Below, piece after piece: positions 56,501 to 64,000 of a DNA stretch of 64,000 bases. Position 1 is the stretch's first letter. Every line of letters starts with the position of its first letter. The notes beneath the pieces are model-generated. The model made no database searches. It was not told the DNA's origin and was given only the letters and a program-made list of their open reading frames with translations. A program made the position numbers and the translations under genes. The DNA comes from Undaria pinnatifida (taxonomy: Eukaryota > Sar > Phaeophyceae > Laminariales > Alariaceae). Where the stretch lies: positions 8,177,364-8,241,363 of the forward strand of contig JABAKD010000027.1 in NCBI GenBank assembly GCA_012845835.1, given 5' to 3'.

Positions 56501-59500
56501 CTTGCTTCCTCCCTGTTGTAGCCGCTTTCTATTGTAGGTGCTCATGTTTCTCTCGCGGTTTATACACACAGTGTAATTGCGGGTCGGGAATTGGTCTACA
56601 ACAGCAGAACTAGTCTCAAATCAGTACAACACGGCAGTTCGTATTTTAGCTTTAACATCGACGCAAACAATATCAGTCCCTCAAGCCAGTATACACCATC
56701 GTCCACGATGGACCAGCAGGTGAGCCTCGTCACAGCTAAAGTCGATTTCGTGAGTTCAGATCCCCCTATGTGTATATTACTCATAGGGACTTTTTCTTGC
56801 GTGAAAAAGGCATAAAGGGCGAGAGAGCTTGAGTTAGCAATAATCGATGAAAATCGGCGAGAAGTGGGAATGCTTAACCCTCTGCGCGACGAAAATGAAG
56901 GCACGTGCCGGGAGCGAGAAGGGATAGCACTTATGACGTCGGCTTTTGTCCGCAAGGTCGCTGAGGGGAAAACTCCGACGAGTTGAGCTGTCACGGAAAG
57001 TAGAATCGATCCTGAAAAAAACGAAAAAAGTCTACATAGTACAGCTCTACCGCCTTTGTACGGCGAACGAAACGCCTGATTTTTTACTGGAAAACCGCGT
57101 GCCTCTCTGTCCCCTGTCCTCTGTCCCCGCTTTTGTACGGCGAATGAAACGCCTTTTTTATTGGAAAACCTTAGGATCGCGAAAATGGTGCCCAACAAAG
57201 GGGGCTTGGTTTGCAAGCTACGACTTAGGGGAACCACGCTCTGCTTCGTCAGCTGCCATCTACAGGTGTGTCGTCGTCGTTGTTGTTGTTGTTGTTGTTG
57301 TTACTTTTTTTCTTCATGTTCTTGTTCCTGTTCTTAGTGTTGGTGTTGGTGTTGGTGTTGGTGTTGGTGTTGGTGTTGGTGTTGGTGTTGGTGTTGGTGT
57401 TGGTGTTGATGTTGGTGTCGGTGTCGGTGTCGGTGTCGGTGTTGGTGTTGGTGTTGGTGTTGGTGTTGGTGTCGGTGTCGGTGTCGGTGTCGGTGTTGGT
57501 GTTGGTGTTGGGGTTGGTGTTGTTCGTGTTGGTGTCGGTGTCGGTGTTGGTGTTGGTGATGGTGTTGGGGTTGGTGTTGGGGTTAGTGTTGGGGTTGGGG
57601 TTAGGGCTAGTGGTGGTGGTCGTGGTGGTGTTGGTGTTCTGTGATGAGGGTGATTTGGGTTTGGGTTTTGGGTTGGGTTTGAGCTGGGTTTTGGTTGTGT
57701 CGTGTTCGGTTGAGTTGGGTTGGGTTGGGTTATTCTGTTGTTGCAGTATTATAGCTTGTACTCGGTATGACGCTTTGGTGTGTCGTGCTTGAGTTGAGTT
57801 GAGTTGTGTTGTGTTGTGCTTGTGTTGGTAGTGCTGAGATTGGTTGGGTTGGGGTGGGTTGAGCGTTGGACCATCATGACAACAACCACGATGGTTCTAC
57901 CTCTCGTGCTATACGATACCTTTTCACACCTTTTCCTTTCGATCCGATCCGAATTCCTGTCTGTCTGTCTGTCCATGTCTGTCCGTCTGTCCGTCCGTCC
58001 GTCCGTCTGCGTGCTTGTTCGTTTGTATTGTTTCTGCCCGTTTTTTATTTTGGTGGGCGGTTCGACGAAACAAAAAAGGCACACGAGGGACAGAATCATC
58101 TCGATAGGAGAAATTCTTCCTGTGCTGAAATCCTTCAGGGTGCTCGTCTTGGCGACCGTCGAGTAGACGTTGACAGCCAGTTTCACCACGTCTTCTGGCT
58201 AGGAGACATGAACTACCGCATCAGCTTCGGTCTCGGTGGACATCCGGAGAAGGTGTGTAGTGTGTGGACGGAGGCGGGTTCGGTGAGGGAGGGGGTGGAT
58301 GGAGTGACGTTCGTATATAACGGGTTGCACCGGGTAATCTGGCTGGCGGGTTTAACTTATCGGATCAGCTTCGGTCGAGGTGAACACCCCGAGAAGGCTT
58401 CAAATGGGGCGGGGGGCGGGGAGGGGAATACGACGGGGGTAGTAGAGGTGGTACTGGGGGTGATGGTGTGGGGGGGGGGAGGGGGGTAGTGGTGACGGGA
58501 GGGGGGCTCTGCGGGGGGGCGGGGGCGTATTCATTTGTTGCTTTCCTTACCCTTTTTATCATTGACCACGCATGCCGTTCGAGACGAAGGACTAGGTAGT
58601 GGTGAGGGGCGTTTAGGTGGGGGTGGTTGGGGGTGGGGTAGGGGGATGGGAGGGGTATTCGTATATAGGGGGCGGGGAGTGGAAGTGGTACTAGATGTGG
58701 TTGGCGGAGTGGGGGGGGGGGGGTTGTTGGTGATCTCGGTGTAGGCCTCGGCGTACAGTTTTCGAAAGTCATTCTGTCTCTACTCCCACCCGCTTGTTCG
58801 CCTCCTGCAATTTTAACGAGCCCGTGCTATTTCATGCGTTTTATTTTTGTCGTCGTCAGCAACACGCCCGAGTAACCGCTCTGGTCGAGCAGCAAAATTG
58901 GCCCGCGCTCTGGGGAGGGGATGAGCTGCTTCGTGAGCTTAGAGCCGGGCGCTTGCTTGCGGGTTTTCAGGTAGGGTGGAATGTGCATGTTGGCCAGAGG
59001 GGGGAGGGAGTGATTTTATCCCCGGATGACAGACGTGGTGCGCCAGTGCGCCGTTGATGTTGATATACTGAAGTACTTCGAAGTATGTACCAGGTATTTG
59101 GTTATCAACATGATTATGGTGTTTATAGCGAAATTGATGTTGATGTTGATGCTGGCATGTATGTTGATGTTGATGTTGACAGTGGCGTTGGTGTTGATGT
59201 TGGTGTGGATGTTGGTGTGAATGCTGATATTGATGTTGATATTGATACCGGTACTGACTGATGCTGACCCTGATAATATTGGTGATGTTGATGTTGATGT
59301 TGATGTTGAAGCTGACACTGATTTTGATACTTACGTTGGTATTGATACAGATGCTGATGCTGAAACTGATACAGGTACTGACAACAATACTGACACTGAT
59401 ACTGACACCGATACCGATGCTGATGCTGATATGATATATCAATAGTGATGCTGACGTCGGTGTTATTGTTGTTGTTGTTGTGGTGATGTGGTTCCAGACG

Positions 59501-61848
59501 GAACCTCCTTCATTCGCCCCCACATTCAAGACGATGAGGGGCCAAAGGGAAGGCTACAGCGCGAAGCGCATCCCCAGCTACACAGACCGTATCCTCTGGA
59601 AGTCCCTCCCGGGACACGTGCCCAACCTCGAGCTGCTGGAGTTCGTAAGCTTTCCGGAGGTGAGCTATGGTGGGGAGGGGGACAGGGGACGGGGGGGGGG
59701 GGGGGCACCCATTCGTTGCTTGTCTGTCATTTGGCCATTGACCACGCAACCCTTTCGAGGAAGGGGGGGGGGAGGGGATTTTTTTTTTTTCTTTTTCTTC
59801 ACATTCACTTTCCAGCTTCTAAACAAGCCGTGGTCACAGGTGTCGTCCCTTCTCCCCCCCGATTCTTGCCTTCAATTTTTATCGCGCATAGGGTTCAGCA
59901 ATCCCGTTGCTCGTTGATTTTTCATCGAGTGTTGCTTACTCACGCTCTCACGCTTTCCGCAAGTCAATTCGTGCACAAGAAAAAATCCTCACAAATTTAT
60001 ACGAGTAGGCACTCGGGTGGGTTCGAACTCACGAAACTGACCTATACCAGGCTCGAGGATAACCTGATACGCCACCGGGGCGACAGGGAATGGAGGGTGG
60101 GGAGGGGGGCGAGGGGAGGCGAGGGGGACGTAGGTATGCAGCTGTTTGTGGCAACCCGTGGGAAAACGAGGTGGTTTGTGTCTGACTGGTTTGTATAGGG
60201 CGGCCTGCGGTCGTTGCGACGGTGTGTGTGTGGGGGGGGGCGGGTGCCGCGGAGGGAAAAGAGAAGTGGGGGGTGTACCCATTTCATGCGTAGACGTAGT
60301 CTTGAGACCGTAGGCCCTCGCATCCCCACAATGTCGGGACGGAGCGTGTCGGGTTTTCACCGACCACGCAGGCATTACTTGCACCAAGCGCGAAGCGCCG
60401 TGAGGTGTTCGGTGAGTCGCATGAAGGGTGAGCTGCATCCTACTGAGAACCACTTGTGAGGCGGACTTCCGCACCTTGTGCGTAGTTTCTTGCTCATCGG
60501 ATAACAGCTTCGTTTTTTTTTTTCTTTTTTTTTGGTGTGGCTACTTGCAGAGAGAGCGATGGAGATACTATGTAGCTGCGTCTTGGGTGTCTTACCATAT
60601 GCGCACTACGTGGTATCACTCCCCTTGCGCGGGATTAAGGTTCTCCACTCCGCACAATATTATCTCACTCGATCACCATCTCGGTTACCGACGAAACGTA
60701 AAACCGAGAAAAAGAAAAAAAACGACACCCTGGTGGTCTAGCTCACGTAGTGAGAGGCGTGTTGCATAGCGTCGTTGTCAATCGAAGCCGACACCAGCAG
60801 AGGAGTGAGAGGGGGGCGGTGCTTTGGTCTTGGTGCGATTCTCGCTTGTGCGTGTTTTTGTGTTGTGCTGCCTGTGTTTTGCGTGTGTATTATGTGTGTG
60901 TGGAACCTGTGGAAAGGCATTTGGTAGGAACACAGGAGGACGGTAGGTGGGAATGCAGACGATGTTTTGGAAACCGGGCGGGGGGGGGGGGGGGGGCGAG
61001 CACCACCACTTGGCTCTGGCACGTTGTTTTTGTCTGGGTTTCTTCGTATCCGTGTCGCTCTCTATTTCCCTGTCTCTCTCGCTTCCCCCCCCCCGCTCCT
61101 CTTTCCTCTCTCCCCTTCCTCTTTCTCTTGTTTCTCTGTGTTTCGCTCTTGATATCTCCCTCTTTCTCTCTGTTTCGCCCTCTCTGTCTCTCCCCTTCCC
61201 CTATCCCGTGTTCTCCCTCCCCCTCTCTTTATTCCTTGCAGTGTGTGTCTCCCTTTTCTCTTTGTTCCGTCGCTTGTGAATTCTCACTCTTTTTTGCTCG
61301 CTCTGTCGACCCTTTCTTTCGCTCTTCCTCCCCTTTATTCCTGCTCCGCACGCGCCTTAACTCGTGCAGAATTGCACTCCCCCTTTTATTGGGACAAGTT
61401 ACTTCGAATTGGTGTGGGGATTAGGGTGAAATTGCACTCCCCCTTTTTGGGGGTTACATTTTTTGGAATTATTTTGGTAATTAGGTTCAAACAACGTTTT
61501 TTTTCAGTTCTGAATGAGTTTTTGACCGCAACACTACGGTATCAGTCCTATAAGAACCAATCAGTGTTTACACACTGTAGCTGTTCGATAGGTTTTTTCT
61601 GCAAAGCTGATGGATTTTTCCGGGTTGGTTGGTTTTGTTTGTCTCTCTCTCTCTCTCTGGGAAAAATCCATAATCCTGCGAAAAATTAAAAATCGTTTTG
61701 TTTCTGTTTTTTTGGCGTCTCTCTCTCGCGCGCGCGGCCCTTCCCCCCCCCCCCCCCCACCCCCTGGTGTGCCCCGCGTGTGCGGCAGATCACAAGCAGC
61801 GACCACAAGCCGATCCACGCCGCTTTCAGCATCAAGCTCACCCCCGAG
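44455..61848 (+). CDS. Inositol polyphosphate 5-phosphatase (IPPc) with large disordered insert (gene model, both ends outside what is seen)
   Basis: Exons: 44455-44560, 47329-48575, 50007-50393, 51371-51548, 53540-53698, 55674-55780, 57175-57265, 58079-58252, 58860-58970, 59498-59659, 61789-61848. All phases agree, giving about 927 residues. Catalytic features in order: [14 protein letters not shown] (metal-binding Glu), [32 protein letters not shown] (5-phosphatase signature 1), [13 protein letters not shown] (signature 2) and [10 protein letters not shown] (catalytic His). The family removes the 5-phosphate from phosphoinositides or soluble inositol phosphates, acting in membrane and Ca2+ signalling. 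Between GLQESTYK and the LGPDFE...VFLRR strand lie about 600 extra residues, low in complexity. The N-terminal exon(s) before 44455 are not identified, and the last exon shown ends at a donor, so more follows past 61848. Confidence 0.85.
44864..45303 (-). mobile_element. 5'-truncated LINE, best-preserved copy in window
   Basis: The minus-strand frame is open for the last ~140 residues: [16 protein letters not shown], then a Cys/His knuckle ([18 protein letters not shown]), [27 protein letters not shown] and [16 protein letters not shown]. The knuckle C.C.......HI.EC is typical of RT-protein C-termini in several LINE clades. Tail: GTACCCCGC then a C run. It lies in the intron after 5-phosphatase exon a, antisense to the gene. 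Confidence 0.88.
46340..46615. repeat. GGTTGT/GGTGTT hexamer repeat
   Basis: Impure hexamer repeat on the plus strand, in the intron between 5-phosphatase exons a and b. The apparent His/Gln/Asn-rich frames on the opposite strand are its by-product. Confidence 0.9.
47033..47157 (+). mobile_element. Short retroposon family B copy, 5'-truncated
   Basis: ATGTCTGCCTGGTTGGTGAA, GAGGGTCTATGATCATACG and CTGAGTACCCC followed by a ~20-bp C run. It lies 170 bp before the acceptor of 5-phosphatase exon b and is read through by the same open frame, so that frame upstream of 47329 is not evidence of coding. Confidence 0.65.
47329..48575 (+). CDS. 5-phosphatase exon b (long low-complexity insert)
   Basis: Acceptor CTCTCCAG|CACAG; donor GGCAGCAG|GTGGGT; 415 codons plus 2 nt, phase 0 to 2, matching both neighbours. 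The product starts [16 protein letters not shown], then an Arg/Ser segment ([16 protein letters not shown]), then many Thr-Pro/Ser units (RTPASAA, ITPASAA), then Gly/Arg/Glu-rich sequence. It lies between two halves of the catalytic domain and is predicted to be disordered. The open frame extends further upstream to 46987, but there it is repeat sequence (retroposon tail and poly-C), so I start at the in-phase acceptor. Confidence 0.65.
49098..49150 (-). mobile_element. LINE 3' tail fragment
   Basis: Only the last ~50 bp of the LINE family (plus strand: TTGCCTTAGTCATGTGACC, then GCATCCCTTTCTAGACGGAG), next to a G-rich tract on its tail side. Confidence 0.7.
49217..49337. repeat. (GGAA)n microsatellite
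   Basis: About 30 GGAA units with one GAAA interruption, in the intron between 5-phosphatase exons b and c. Confidence 0.95.
49674..49816 (+). mobile_element. LINE 3' end fragment
   Basis: Encodes the [16 protein letters not shown]-type end in broken frames and terminates CAACAAATGAGTACCTCCCC followed by a long C/T-rich tract. It lies in the intron before 5-phosphatase exon c. Confidence 0.8.
50007..50393 (+). CDS. 5-phosphatase exon c (Ser/Pro-rich insert, donor region later copied)
   Basis: Acceptor CCCTGGCAG|CTGCC; donor GAGATTGG|GTGAGA; phase 2 to 2. It encodes a short Ala run, [14 protein letters not shown], Ser/Pro-rich sequence, and ends [16 protein letters not shown]. The exact phase match with exons b and d supports it although it has no domain. 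Its last 55-80 nt with the donor recur three times in the next intron. Confidence 0.68.
50591..51125 (+). pseudogene. Three tandem copies of the 3' end and donor of 5-phosphatase exon c
   Basis: Copies end at 50645, 50905 and 51125, each ATCGG|GTGAG like the exon end at 50393. Copy 1 has lost one G in the GGGGG run (frameshift). Copy 2 is intact ([18 protein letters not shown]). Copy 3 has the Trp codon changed to TGA. Spacing is 252, 260 and 220 bp, with T/G-rich intron between. Confidence 0.85.
51371..51548 (+). CDS. 5-phosphatase exon d (insert, Ser/Arg/Gly-rich)
   Basis: Acceptor AATCTCAG|GTCGC; donor AAAAAG|GTACTC; phase 2 to 0. It encodes [34 protein letters not shown] and [16 protein letters not shown]. 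No known domain. It is supported by splice sites, phase and a protein-like composition unlike the flanking T/G-rich intron. Confidence 0.7.
53040..53310 (-). mobile_element. Repeat family C copy
   Basis: Reverse orientation; plus-strand CTCCAGCTGTGAGATCGAAG at one end and ACAAAATCTGACAGCTGTGG at the other. It lies in the intron before 5-phosphatase exon e. Confidence 0.75.
53540..53698 (+). CDS. 5-phosphatase exon e (return to the IPPc domain; GC donor)
   Basis: Acceptor GCGTCACAG|CGTCG; 53 codons, phase 0 to 0. It encodes [33 protein letters not shown] and [16 protein letters not shown]. The last part corresponds to the (L)LG..F..V segment before the MRL.VFV strand of IPPc proteins. The donor is CAG|GCAAGA, a GC-AG intron, the only non-GT donor in either gene. 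Confidence 0.8.
55674..55780 (+). CDS. 5-phosphatase exon f (VFLRR strand)
   Basis: Acceptor GGGAGCAG|GTAAT; donor ACCGG|GTGAGTG; phase 0 to 2. It encodes [18 protein letters not shown] then [17 protein letters not shown]. It matches V....L..MRL.VFVR..L of IPPc domains, followed by an acidic loop in place of the usual V...ATG. Confidence 0.87.
55925..56150 (-). mobile_element. Short retroposon family B copy
   Basis: Same arrangement as the copy at 60265-60490: GCATGAAGGGTGAGCTGCAT and GCGTGCACCAAGC (plus strand), ending toward ACTCATTTC and a 20-bp G run. It lies after 5-phosphatase exon f. Confidence 0.7.
56707..56970 (+). mobile_element. tRNA-derived SINE (family A) copy, B box decayed
   Basis: GTGAGTTCAGATCCCCC replaces the intact B box; the body is recognisable (GGGACTTTTTCTTGCG, CGAAAATGAAGGCACGTGCC). 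Intron before 5-phosphatase exon g. Confidence 0.7.
57050..57174 (+). repeat. Tandem duplication abutting 5-phosphatase exon g
   Basis: TTTGTACGGCGAACGAAACG with ACTGGAAAACC (57055) recurs at 57132 as TTTGTACGGCGAATGAAACG with ATTGGAAAACC, 77 bp on and ending at the acceptor. Only the second is followed by TTAG and the exon. Confidence 0.75.
57175..57265 (+). CDS. 5-phosphatase exon g (NKGG motif)
   Basis: Acceptor ACCTTAG|GATCG; donor CTACAG|GTGTGT; phase 2 to 0. It encodes [18 protein letters not shown] then [17 protein letters not shown]...L...G..LCFV..HL is one of the most conserved IPPc blocks. The exon is too short to stand out by frame length. A duplicated 48-bp segment abuts its 5' edge, and a GGTGTT-type repeat begins just after its donor. 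Confidence 0.92.
57320..57625. repeat. GGTGTT/GGTGTC hexamer repeat
   Basis: About 45 units starting some 55 bp after the exon g donor, preceded by GTT and TTC stretches. Any Val-Gly-rich reading frame here is a by-product. Confidence 0.95.
58079..58252 (+). CDS. 5-phosphatase exon h (signature 1, GDMNYR)
   Basis: Acceptor AAAAAAG|GCACA; donor GAGAAG|GTGTGT; 58 codons, phase 0 to 0. It encodes [28 protein letters not shown] and [29 protein letters not shown] is 5-phosphatase signature 1, with the catalytic Asp and substrate-contacting Asn. A decayed copy follows at 58322-58396. Confidence 0.93.
58322..58396 (+). pseudogene. Decayed copy of 5-phosphatase exon h 3' part
   Basis: Reads [17 protein letters not shown] and RGEHPEK, against [17 protein letters not shown] and LGGHPEK in the exon ending 70 bp upstream. 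The frame is open but the catalytic GD and the Asn are lost, and the donor is GAGAAG|GCTTCA. Confidence 0.8.
58530..58590 (-). mobile_element. LINE 3' tail fragment
   Basis: Plus-strand CGTATTCATTTGTTGC through CGCATGCCGTTCGAGACG matches the LINE 3' terminus, with a G-rich tract on the tail side. It lies between 5-phosphatase exons h and i. Confidence 0.65.
58860..58970 (+). CDS. 5-phosphatase exon i
   Basis: Acceptor GTCGTCAG|CAACA; donor TTTCAG|GTAGGG; 37 codons, phase 0 to 0. It encodes [18 protein letters not shown] then [19 protein letters not shown], matching the V..L.....W..L...D.L..E...G..F.GF. segment between the two signatures. Confidence 0.92.
59110..59480. repeat. TGATGT/TGACAC-type hexamer repeat
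   Basis: Impure TGATGTTGATGT and CTGATACTGACAC units filling the intron before 5-phosphatase exon j. Confidence 0.9.
59498..59659 (+). CDS. 5-phosphatase exon j (signature 2, PSYTDRILW)
   Basis: Acceptor GTTCCAG|ACGGA; donor CCGGAG|GTGAGC; 54 codons, phase 0 to 0. It encodes [39 protein letters not shown] and [17 protein letters not shown] and [13 protein letters not shown] are the F.PT.K and signature 2 blocks of the family; the usual W-C of PAWCDR is Y-T here, which occurs in this family. Confidence 0.94.
59700..59762 (-). mobile_element. LINE 3' tail fragment
   Basis: Plus-strand ACCCATTCGTTGCTTG through CGCAACCCTTTCGAGG matches the same terminus; a G run (59691-59705) is the tail. It begins about 40 bp after the exon j donor. 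Confidence 0.7.
59815..60085 (-). mobile_element. tRNA-derived SINE (family A) copy
   Basis: Reverse orientation copy with B box (plus strand GGGTTCGAACTCACG), body GATTTTTCATCGAGTG and tail-side GTGGTCACAGGTGTCGTCCC. It lies in the intron after 5-phosphatase exon j. Confidence 0.75.
60265..60490 (-). mobile_element. Short retroposon family B (shared GAGTACCC tail), full-length-like copy
   Basis: On the minus strand it runs from GGAAGTCCGCCTCACAAG through ATGCGAGGGCCTACGG and GTCTCAAGACTACG to CATGAAATGGGTACACCCCC. The copy at 55925-56150 is alignable along its whole length. No coding potential. The terminus resembles that of the LINE family in this window. Class (SINE or truncated LINE relative) is inferred. 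Confidence 0.7.
61789..61848 (+). CDS. 5-phosphatase exon k (SDHKP block)
   Basis: Acceptor TGCGGCAG|ATCAC; donor CCCGAG|GTGGGT; 20 codons, phase 0 to 0: [27 protein letters not shown] contains the catalytic His that closes the IPPc domain. The gene continues beyond; no following exon was recognised in 61849-64000. Confidence 0.92.
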
Positions 61849-62144
61849 GTGGGTATGCCTTGCTTTTTTTTTTCGCGATGTCTGCTTCGATAGGGGTCAA
61901 GAGGCATACCACGATAGGGGATGGGGGTTAGAGTCATCCCACGGTAGTGTTCACTTTTTGGGCCGAACGTTTCTGGCCGGTTGAGCTTCTCAGGTGAATA
62001 AATTTCTACCGTGTTACAGAGATCCGAAACTTTTCATGAGTGTAGCGTTTTGTTTTTAGGACTACTGTGCTCGTGCGTAGCGCGTGGAAGTGTGTGGCCG
62101 GTTCGGGCGATGGAGTGAACGTCTGTGAAGTCACGCTTCGGGTA

Positions 62145-62290
62145 ACTCGTGCTACGATAGAGGTGTTCAGGTATACATACCTCTTTTTGTCTGAAATGTT
62201 TTCTGAATGACGGGGCTCCTTAACCCAAAATCATCGGAAAATACGCCCCCTTAATTTTTGCGTGATTCTCGTTGTACACCCAGGCCGTGG
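62145..62290 (-). repeat. Dispersed repeat family D copy
   Basis: Reverse of 5780-5935: CGTGCTACGATAGAGGTGTT, TTTTCTGAATGACGGGGCTC, CGCCCCCTTAATTTTTGCG. Confidence 0.7.
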
Positions 62291-62643
62291 GATGTTTCAC
62301 CCGGTATCCGTTTTAGTTTTTGCCAAATCAGTTTTTGGGGAAGGTCTTGAGCTCCGAACGTGAGGAATCTCAGAAAATAAGTGGTGCACTTCTATCGTAG
62401 CACGCGTCGGGTAAGGATATTGAGCTCCTCATGTTACGAGAGCTCAGAAACTTCCGCTGCAGCCATATTATACCGTGGGATGACTCTTACGGTAGCAGTT
62501 TTTTTCCACTTGTGTACCTGCTGACGAGGCAGCTCCACTCAGGGACTATCCAAACTTGGTTGGCGGTACACTTGTTTCGTTGCAGGCAGTGGGGTTTCAA
62601 TCATCGGGGTGACGCAAGCTTGCGATAGAGAGGTGGCCCGTTT

Positions 62644-62674
<31 letters not shown>

Positions 62675-63004
62675 CGTGAGACCCCTTCCTGACTTGATGA
62701 GCTCTGTTGTTACATACCCACCTCACCCTAAAGCTGATTTTTGAGTACACTGAGCAGTGCAAGCTTGATGAACAGACGCTTGGCCTACGCTGTACAAAAA
62801 CATGAATTACAAGAAAAAAAGATAGTTTTTTTTGACGATTTTGGGTTATGGAGCCGTCCCCGTCATTCCGAAAGTAGTTTAGCCAAAAAGAGGTATATCT
62901 TAATTCCTCTATCGCTCGTTAAATGAAGGGCCACAAAAAATTGGGTGCGCCCCTGCTGTAACGCGAGTCACTGTAAAAGTACATGATACCTGGTGTAAAC
63001 AGCT

Positions 63005-63315
63005 GGTGCATTCCACAGCCGTCAGATTTCGTCCCTCTTGAATCGGGTTTTGTAATTTCCGTGCTTCGAGTGATTAGAACCATTAAAGACTGGCGCGAAG
63101 GGAAGCTTCGGCCCCGGTCGGTGTTAAAGCAGTGCCCACAATCGCCCTGTTGGCCCTGATACTGGCTAGCACTAAGGTGAGTCGCCGATCTATGTCCTTT
63201 ATGAGGGCATATACATGCACACCCCGTAACACGCGCGATCCGAGCAGCACACACAGCTTGCAAATATGAGCTTGGACGAAATCCTCGATCCCACAGGTGT
63301 AGTACGAGTGTATTC
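63005..63315 (+). mobile_element. Repeat family C copy
   Basis: CCGTCAGATTTCGTCCC, TGAGTCGCCGATCTATG, ACACGCGCGATCCGAGC and CTTGGACGAAATCCTCG follow the family order. Confidence 0.7.
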
Positions 63316-63834
63316 TTTGTTCTTGAAAGAAATCATTCCACGCTAATGGCATGTAAGTTTATCCCCTGTCACGTGAGTGCAGCACGTGAAGGATGAACCC
63401 ATTTCCAACACCTAATATTTTTTCCTAGTCTAACTCCAAGTGTTTTGTCCCCATGTCGGGACTGCGGTGCTAAAAGAGCTATAACGCCTTTACTACTGGA
63501 AATCCGTTTTCGGGACGAAATTACTTGGATTTAGTATAGGGAGGGGTTTTGGGGCTCCAAAGGGGTTAAGGTGTTGATGGGCGATGTCGCGGCGAGATAG
63601 AGAGTAGAACGCCCCCGGCACCCTTTCTTTCTCTCTCCCCCTTCCCCGCTTAGAAGTACACGCCTTCTGTGAAATGATGTGGTCTGTTGTCGACGTGTCG
63701 TACCGCTGTTGTGCTATAACTTTAAGGAGATCAGCAAACATTGCCCCCCCCCATCCCCCCCCAAGAAAAACGCCTGTTTGGTGTGGTCTGGTCGTGCCGC
63801 CGCCCGAGTTAAATATAACATCAGTAGATGTATC

Positions 63835-63985
63835 TCCCCCCCCCGGCCCGTATCAAGCAATGCCTGTCTGGTCGGTGAAAACCCCGGCGTGCTCCGTCCC
63901 GGCATGGTAGGGACGGGAGGGTCTATGGTCTATTAGACTGCGCTCATGCATGGCAGGATCATGACTCTCCCACCCTCCCCATGAA
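63835..63985 (+). mobile_element. Short retroposon family B copy, diverged
   Basis: GTCTGGTCGGTGAAAACCCC, GAGGGTCTATGGTC and CTCATGCATGGCAGG follow the family order. A C run precedes it. Confidence 0.55.
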
Positions 63986-64000
63986 GGCCTTCTGTAAAAT

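Larger units (their letters stand above)
61849..64000. other. Downstream of the last recognised 5-phosphatase exon
   Basis: Contains copies of repeat families B, C and D and a GTT microsatellite (62644-62673). No exon in phase 0 with homology to the IPPc C-terminus was recognised, so the gene's 3' part probably lies beyond 64000. Confidence 0.5.

Noticed and set aside
56946-57792. Val/Gly-rich open frames
   Set aside because: Made by the GGTGTT repeat; only the 91-nt exon at 57175-57265, in another frame, is coding.

Overview
The window looks like nuclear DNA of a multicellular stramenopile, most probably a brown alga (kelp or Ectocarpus type). The evidence is: many short coding exons (33-1250 nt) with clean splice sites and matching phases, separated by long introns full of retroposon debris; a TTAGGG-type interstitial repeat; and many runs of G or C. 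I did not find bacterial or organellar gene organisation, rRNA, an intact tRNA gene or a CRISPR array. The species assignment is inference.

Three genes can be supported. (1) On the minus strand, from an ATG at 15886 to past the left edge, 11 exons encode an N-terminal region resembling the nucleoporin Nup50/Nup2 family, fused in frame to an RCC1 beta-propeller (Ran guanine-nucleotide exchange factor family). All exon phases agree. About 385 residues lie in the window and the C-terminus lies outside it. (2) On the plus strand, from 44455 to past 61848, 11 exons encode an inositol polyphosphate 5-phosphatase (IPPc) catalytic domain. It carries the expected Asn, Glu, NKGG, GDxNYR, PSYTDR and SDH motifs, but is interrupted after the first Glu motif by roughly 600 residues of Ser/Thr-Pro-, Ala- and Gly-rich sequence. 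Its 5' and 3' ends are not seen. (3) On the minus strand, two exons at 24501-26016 may belong to a small profilin-like protein; this is tentative.

The rest is intron or intergenic DNA rich in repeats. These include 5'-truncated LINE copies, a second retroposon family that ends in the same TGAGTACCCC tail, a tRNA-derived SINE, a family of about ten small repeats ending near a GAGTTTCGACGAAATC motif, foldback elements, minisatellites and simple repeats. 15887-24500 and 26017-44454 hold no gene I can support apart from one weak ORF at 32435-32782.

The most unusual pattern is that introns of both large genes repeatedly contain degraded copies of the end of a neighbouring exon together with its splice site. 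I count six clear loci plus one case just outside an exon. The 5-phosphatase gene has a run of four successive copies of one exon end with its GTGAG donor. The second highlight is the apparent Nup50-RCC1 fusion, which joins two partners of the Ran system in one polypeptide.
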